NCBI RefSeq assembly: GCF_024623785.1
Contig: NZ_JANKBZ010000001.1
Coordinates: 372,001-436,000 of the forward strand
Source of the DNA: Archangium lipolyticum
GTDB lineage: Bacteria > Myxococcota > Myxococcia > Myxococcales > Myxococcaceae
DNA length: 64,000 nucleotides
Direction of reading: 5' to 3'
The notes below the pieces were generated by a model. It was not told the DNA's origin. It saw only the letters and a list, made by a program, of their open reading frames with translations, and ran no database searches. The position numbers were made by a program, and so were the translations under genes. Below are positions 59,628 to 64,000 of this stretch, one piece after another. Each line of letters begins with the position of its first letter. Position 1 is the first letter of the stretch.

Positions 59628-60818
59628 ATGCCGTTCCGCTTGTTCTCCTTCTCGCTCTTCATCGCGCTCGGCGCCTTGCTGGGACACCTGTACCTGTACC
59701 GGAGACTGGTGCGAGGCCTGCTGCGTGGACGCGTGGCCCGGCTCCTGGCGATGGCCTTCCTCTTCCTGATGACGCTCCTGCTGATGCTCCGGCGGACGCT
59801 GCAGCGCGAGCTGCCCGTGGAGCTCGCCGATGGGGTCGCGGTGGTGTCGTACACCTGGATGGGCCTGGCGCTCCTGCTGGTGATCTCACTCCTCGTCGCG
59901 GACCTCGCCCGGGGGCTCCTCGCGCTGGGACAACGGCTCCGCGCGCCCGCCACCGCGCACGTCTCCCCTGCCCCGTCCGTGGACGAAGGACGGAGGCTCT
60001 TCCTCGCGCAGGCGATGACCGGGAGCGCCGCCATCGCCGGTGGCTCCGTGGCCGCCTACGGCCGCTGGCGCGCCTTCGCGCCACCGGTGGTGACCGAGCT
60101 CGCGGTGAAGATTCCCAAGCTGCCACGGGCGCTGGAGGGCCTCAGCATCGTCCAGCTCACGGACATCCACGTGGGCCCCTTCATCCGGCGCGAGTTCATG
60201 GACGAGCTGGTCCACCGCGCCAATGCGCTCCGGCCGGACCTCATCGCCGTCACGGGGGACCTCGTGGACGGGGACGTGCCCACGCTCGGCGGGTCCGTGG
60301 CGGCGCTCGGGAACCTGAAGGCGCGCTTCGGCAGCTTCTTCGTCACCGGCAACCACGACTACTACTCGGGCGACGAGGAGTGGACGGCGTTCCTCCAGAC
60401 GCTCGGCCTCCAGGTGCTGCGCAACCGCCACGTGCGCATCGGCGACGCGGGCGGCTCGCTGGACCTGGTGGGCGTGGATGATTGGAGCGGAGGAAAGCGG
60501 CGCGGCAGGAAGGGCTACGACCTCGACCAGGCGCTCGCGGGGCGGGACCCGGACCGGGCCGCGGTGCTGCTCGCGCACCAGCCCGCGAACTTCAAGGTGG
60601 CGGCGGAGCGGGGCGTGGACCTCCAGATCTCCGGCCACACCCACGGCGGGCAGATCTTCCCCATGACCCTCCTCATCGGACTGGGCTGGGAGCACTCCGC
60701 CGGGCTCTACCGGCACGGCGACTCACACATCTACGTGAGCCGCGGCTGCGGCTTCTGGGGCCCGCCCATGCGCGTGGGCAGCCCGCCGGAGATCGTCAAG
60801 CTCGTGCTGACGGCCTGA
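59628..60818 (+). CDS. membrane-anchored metallophosphoesterase
   Basis: A 396-aa protein with three N-terminal hydrophobic helices (about 5-25, 42-58, 75-98). A fourth Tat-like hydrophobic stretch follows (GRRLFLAQAMTGSAAIAGG, about 122-145), then a calcineurin-like phosphoesterase domain. Metal-site motifs are all present: DIH in LTDIHVG, GDLVDG, GNHDYY and GHTHGGQ. It matches the YkuE/YaeI branch, some of which act on envelope lipids. The substrate is unknown. It is divergent from the ABC1 kinase operon by 73 bp. Confidence 0.92.
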   Translation: MPFRLFSFSLFIALGALLGHLYLYRRLVRGLLRGRVARLLAMAFLFLMTLLLMLRRTLQRELPVELADGVAVVSYTWMGLALLLVISLLVADLARGLLALGQRLRAPATAHVSPAPSVDEGRRLFLAQAMTGSAAIAGGSVAAYGRWRAFAPPVVTELAVKIPKLPRALEGLSIVQLTDIHVGPFIRREFMDELVHRANALRPDLIAVTGDLVDGDVPTLGGSVAALGNLKARFGSFFVTGNHDYYSGDEEWTAFLQTLGLQVLRNRHVRIGDAGGSLDLVGVDDWSGGKRRGRKGYDLDQALAGRDPDRAAVLLAHQPANFKVAAERGVDLQISGHTHGGQIFPMTLLIGLGWEHSAGLYRHGDSHIYVSRGCGFWGPPMRVGSPPEIVKLVLTA

Positions 60819-60824
60819 CGCCCC

Positions 60825-61964
60825 TCAAGGCGCCCAGCGGAGGGCCGCCGCCGTGGCGGGCCCCACGCGCACTTCGTCCAGGGACTCGGGCAGCCGCCCC
60901 TGCCCTTCTCCCAGCGGGACCTCGCCCACCATGACCTCGGCGGCGGGCTGCGGGTAGAGGGGCTGACGCTCGGGCTCCACCAGCCCCTCGGGGACGCGCG
61001 CATGGCCCTGCTCGTCGTAGGCATCCGCCGCGCCGAGACAGTGGAAGAGCTCGTGGGCCACGGCCGTCAGCTCCAGGGTGAGCTCGGTGTCCTCCAGCAC
61101 CCCGCGCACCAGACCCACCGAGCCACCCGCCTCGGCCATGCCCTCCACGAGGCGCTCGCCTCCCTCGCCCGCGGGCTCCAACACCACGTAGATGCGAGCA
61201 TCCAGCCCGAGCGAGCCCAGACCGGCGGCCTCATCCACTGCGGCCAGGCCGCGGGACAGCGCCCAGGCATGACGGGCCCGCGCCACCAGCGACTCCCCGG
61301 GCGAGGACAGCTCCAGCCCGGCGGCGGACTGGGGCCCGGCCAGGACGAACCGGACTGGCGGATCCACGCCCACGCCGTGGCGGCGGGCCTCGCGCGCGAG
61401 CCACGTCTCCAGCTGACCGACCCCATCCCGCCAGGCCTGGTGCACCCCGGGCTTCACATCGCCTCGAGAGAGCAGCACCACCGCCACGCTCAAGGATCGA
61501 TCCCACTCCAGGCGGGTCTCCCGGAGGCGGTTGCGAGAGGTGCCCCAGAACACCACGAGCACCAGGACGACGAGCAACACGGACACACGCAGCCACTTGG
61601 CCCGCGTCCGGCGCGCTCGGAGGGCGGCACACCGGGCACAGAGCGCCTCGCCCTCCGGGCTCCTGCACAGCACGCACACCAGCTCGCGGCAGTCCGCGCA
61701 CGGTGACTCGGGAGCCAGGGACGGATGGGCGCTGCACACGGCGCTGCCATGGCCGGCCACCGCCACCGGCTCACAGCTCACCCCGTGCTTCCGGAGCGCC
61801 TCCACCAGCCGCTGTGCCTCGGCCGCCTCCAGGTCCCGAGGCAGGACGCGCTCCTCGGACAACAGCTGGCGAGCCGCCTCCAGGGGAACCTGGAAGGCGC
61901 GCGCCAGCACCATCGCGGCCCCTCGGGAGTCGGAGGCAACCACCCTGACACGGACTCCGCTCAC
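60825..61964 (-). CDS. zinc-finger/transmembrane protein with HExxH metalloprotease-like domain
   Basis: A 379-aa protein. An N-terminal domain of about 70 residues (AFQVPLEAARQLLSEERVLPRDL) is followed by a Cys/His-rich segment (CSAHPSLAPESPCADCRELVCVLC, CARC) like a B-box or zinc ribbon. A single membrane helix follows (VSVLLVVLVLVVFWG, about 128-142). The large outer domain contains VAHELFHCLGAADAYDEQGHA, an HExxH site with further His/Asp ligands, so a secreted-side zinc peptidase is likely. The start is GTG 61964, which overlaps the GST stop. The substrate is unknown. Confidence 0.75.
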   Translation of the reverse strand: MSGVRVRVVASDSRGAAMVLARAFQVPLEAARQLLSEERVLPRDLEAAEAQRLVEALRKHGVSCEPVAVAGHGSAVCSAHPSLAPESPCADCRELVCVLCRSPEGEALCARCAALRARRTRAKWLRVSVLLVVLVLVVFWGTSRNRLRETRLEWDRSLSVAVVLLSRGDVKPGVHQAWRDGVGQLETWLAREARRHGVGVDPPVRFVLAGPQSAAGLELSSPGESLVARARHAWALSRGLAAVDEAAGLGSLGLDARIYVVLEPAGEGGERLVEGMAEAGGSVGLVRGVLEDTELTLELTAVAHELFHCLGAADAYDEQGHARVPEGLVEPERQPLYPQPAAEVMVGEVPLGEGQGRLPESLDEVRVGPATAAALRWAP

Positions 61965-62893
61965 CCCTGTCTCTGGAGCCGGAAGCCGATGCGGGGGAAG
62001 TGCACCACGACCTCGCCCGCGCGCGGATCCACCCGGCGGATCGCGATCTCATTCGGGCGCGACAACACGAGCTCGCCCTCCACGGGATCGACGCCGTAGT
62101 CCGTCGCCGCGACCGTGACGCGCTCGCCTCGCGCGATGCCATGCAGATCCAGGAACGCCTCTCCTTCCGTGGAGGAGGGCTTGCTCGCGGCCGCGAGCGC
62201 GATGGCCTCCCCGCTCTCCATCTTCTCGGACGTGCCATTCCCCAGGGCCTGGACACGCTCCATCCAGGCCAGCACGTGCCGGTACGGCTCGAGGATGCCC
62301 GCGACCGGGGGCACCCGCCGCACGAACCAGAGCGAGTGGTAGACGGAGAAATCCGCGATGCTCGTGGCCTTTCCGAGCAGCCAGGGCCGGCCATCCGCGA
62401 GCTGCGCCTCGAACTGCTCGAGGTACAGCCGCAGCGCTCCGGTGGATTCCGGAACCTGCATGATCGGCGCGTTGCCCCGGAAGGCGGCGCGGTCGGCCAT
62501 GAACGCCTTGAGCTGCTCCGGCGTCATCCCGGAGAGGCTGTGCTGGAACGCCGCCGGCTGGAGGGTGTACGGGATCGCCGTCCAGAACAGGGTCGAATCC
62601 GCCCACTGCGCCACGATGCGTGCCATTCCGGCCGATTCAGCCGGATACAGGGTCGGCGTGGGCGCGAGCCGCTCCAGCACGTCCGCGATCAATGCCGAGT
62701 CACAGTAGATGTCCGCGCCGATCTGCAGCAGGGGCGTCTTGCGGTAACCGCCCGTCAGCGCGATCACGTCCGGCTTGGGCATGATCATCGGGATGTGGAC
62801 CGAGGTCCATCGCAGGCCCTTGAAGCCGAAGATCGCCCGGATCTTCTCGGCGAAAGGGGAGCTTGGATAGTGATGGAAGATGAGCTGGGTCAC
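61961..62893 (-). CDS. glutathione S-transferase-like protein
   Basis: A 310-aa protein with an N-terminal thioredoxin-fold GST domain (IFHHYPSSPFAEKIRAIFGFKGLRW; the PLLQ and DSALIADVLE segments bind glutathione) and the all-helical second domain. About 80 extra C-terminal residues form a small beta module (GEAFLDLHGIARGERVTV...PNEIAIRRVDPRAGEVVVHFPRIGF) not found in standard GSTs. It starts at GTG 62893 behind AGGAG. Its TGA overlaps the GTG of the HExxH gene, so the two are coupled. The reaction is unknown. Confidence 0.87.
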   Translation of the reverse strand: MTQLIFHHYPSSPFAEKIRAIFGFKGLRWTSVHIPMIMPKPDVIALTGGYRKTPLLQIGADIYCDSALIADVLERLAPTPTLYPAESAGMARIVAQWADSTLFWTAIPYTLQPAAFQHSLSGMTPEQLKAFMADRAAFRGNAPIMQVPESTGALRLYLEQFEAQLADGRPWLLGKATSIADFSVYHSLWFVRRVPPVAGILEPYRHVLAWMERVQALGNGTSEKMESGEAIALAAASKPSSTEGEAFLDLHGIARGERVTVAATDYGVDPVEGELVLSRPNEIAIRRVDPRAGEVVVHFPRIGFRLQRQG

Positions 62894-63147
62894 GAGGGCT
62901 CCTGTTGGAATCGCGAGGCAGGAGATACCTCATCGAGGAGAGAAAGGCGCTCCCATTTCCCCTCCGCCATCCTCTGCCCCATCCTCCGACTGGGCCGGAG
63001 GCGCCTGGCGAGCAACCCGACGCCGAGCATGTCTGCTGGAACGCGGGCCCGGCGCTTGCGGATCCATTCGTGCACCTGAAGCTTCAGTCGAGGGTCCTCA
63101 CGTGTCCGTCGGGATACTGGAACCACCGGATTCGAGAGGGGCAACCA
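62894..63147. promoter_or_regulatory. divergent intergenic region, GST-like gene / PAS sensor gene
   Basis: This 254-bp gap between divergent starts must carry both promoters. No convincing gene, palindrome or sigma-54 site was recognised; short frames here lack coding character. Confidence 0.4.
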
Positions 63148-64000
63148 ATGATAGACGCGCAAACCGGTGCACACTCGGCCGAGGGCCTGATTGACGAGCT
63201 ACTACAGAACCTTCACGGGGCCATCATCTGGGAGGCGCATGCCGCGACGGCCCGGCTCTCGTTCATCAGTGAGTCGGCCGCGGAGATGTTCGGTCATCCC
63301 GGCGAGCAGTGGGCGGCCGATGCGGATTTCCTGAAAAAGCACGTCCTCTCCGAGGACTGGGGCCGTTTCCTGGAGATGCTGTATCAGGTGGCCGCCGAAG
63401 GCGGCGTGCAGACGTGCGAGCACCGGATGCGCAGGTCGGATGGCTCGATCCTCTGGGTCCAGACCACCCTGCAGCGCAGCAGCCGCTCGAATGGTGCGCT
63501 TCTCCTCTCCGGGCTGACCGTCGACATCTCCAGGGTCAAGGAGCGGGAGGTCGCCCTCGGCGAAGCCGAAGCACATTTCCGGTTGCTCGTCGAAAACCTC
63601 CGCGACTACGGCGTGTTCATGCTGTCGCACGACGGGACCGTGGCGAGCTGGACCCCTGGTGCGCAACGACTCAAGGGTTATCGGGCCGATGAGGTCCTCG
63701 GTGCGCCGCTCTCGTATTTCTTCCCTCCCGAGGAGAACGCGAAAGGGACTCCCCAGCGGCTCCTGGACAAGGCCGAGTTGGAGCGTGAGGCTGAGTACGT
63801 GGGCTGGATGCTCCGGAAAGGCGGCACGCCCTTCTGGGCGAGCTTGACCCTGAGCGCCATCACCGACGAGCGAGGACGCCTTCGAGGCTTCTCGAACGTG
63901 GCGAAGGATCTGACCCAGAGCAAGATGACCGAGCAGGCGCTGAAAGAGAGCGAGGAGCACTTCCGGCTGCTCGTCGAGAGTCAGGACTACGGCGTGTTCA
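63148..64000 (+). CDS. PAS-domain sensor protein, 5' part (probable sensor histidine kinase)
   Basis: A reading frame from ATG 63148 (GAGAGGGG 6 nt upstream) stays open to the window end (284 codons). Residues about 10-125 form a first PAS domain (LHGAIIWEAHAATARLSFISESAAEMFGHP; QTTLQRSSRSNGALLLSGLTVDIS). Residues 140-265 form a second (HFRLLVENLRDYGVFMLSHDGTVASWTPGAQRLKGY; PFWASLTLSAITDERGRLRGFSNVAKDLTQ). A third starts at the edge with the same HFRLLVExxxDYGVF lead. The order PAS-PAS-PAS is usual for cytosolic sensor histidine kinases, but the output domain is not visible. Confidence 0.85.
   Translation, partial: MIDAQTGAHSAEGLIDELLQNLHGAIIWEAHAATARLSFISESAAEMFGHPGEQWAADADFLKKHVLSEDWGRFLEMLYQVAAEGGVQTCEHRMRRSDGSILWVQTTLQRSSRSNGALLLSGLTVDISRVKEREVALGEAEAHFRLLVENLRDYGVFMLSHDGTVASWTPGAQRLKGYRADEVLGAPLSYFFPPEENAKGTPQRLLDKAELEREAEYVGWMLRKGGTPFWASLTLSAITDERGRLRGFSNVAKDLTQSKMTEQALKESEEHFRLLVESQDYGVF

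Noticed and set aside
62890-63174. 94-codon minus-strand frame between the GST and PAS genes
   Set aside because: Overlaps the GST start and PAS start, lacks a ribosome site and motifs; more likely promoter DNA.

Overview
The window reads as chromosomal DNA from a large-genome, high-GC myxobacterium, most likely of the Archangium/Cystobacter/Myxococcus group. This is inferred from gene content: long Pro-rich lipoproteins, ELWxxDGT and CARDB repeat proteins, a PocR-type sigma-54 activator, a TPR-CHAT protein, an alkaline-ceramidase homologue and a carotenoid gene set. Most genes are about 70% GC and use GTG or ATG starts, with many GTGA stop/start overlaps. No intact tRNA, rRNA, CRISPR array or insertion sequence was seen.

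Layout. 1-5.4 kb: an arginine operon, argC (end only)-argJB (one fused reading frame)-argR-argH-argF, translationally coupled at most junctions. 5.5-17 kb: housekeeping genes, namely a DacB-type D,D-carboxypeptidase, a small V4R-like protein, carB, a secreted Pro/Ala-rich protein, and a leftward group (unknown 345-aa protein, rsmD, coaD, aspartate aminotransferase) behind an amtB ammonium channel. The 356 bp upstream of amtB carries two large related hairpins. 17.2-23.5 kb: a parallel beta-helix lipoprotein, an alkaline-ceramidase-like membrane enzyme and a long isoleucyl-tRNA synthetase with an insertion after its KMSKS loop.

23.5-28.7 kb is the accessory stretch. It holds two small lower-GC genes, a truncated phospholipase-D-like fragment, a secreted 11-TPR CHAT-peptidase protein, and an internally deleted inverted copy of one of the small genes. 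28.7-39.7 kb: aldo/keto reductase, a muramidase fused to a membrane domain, a polysaccharide deacetylase with twin beta-sandwich modules, and two very repetitive lipoproteins. 39.7-48.9 kb: cation efflux protein, sigma-54 activator plus hydrolase pair, TypA/BipA GTPase, and several membrane or unknown proteins. 48.9-55.2 kb: a marR gene divergent from a TolC/MFP/RND tripartite efflux operon, with a 21-bp palindrome between them. 55.2-59.6 kb: a leftward ABC1-kinase/CruA/CrtU operon that suggests cyclised and possibly aromatic carotenoids. 59.6-64 kb: membrane metallophosphoesterase, an HExxH membrane protein coupled to a GST-like gene, and the start of a PAS sensor running off the window.

Five copies of a short palindromic repeat (arms CCCTCTCCC and GGGAGAGGG) sit at gene ends, mostly between convergent genes.
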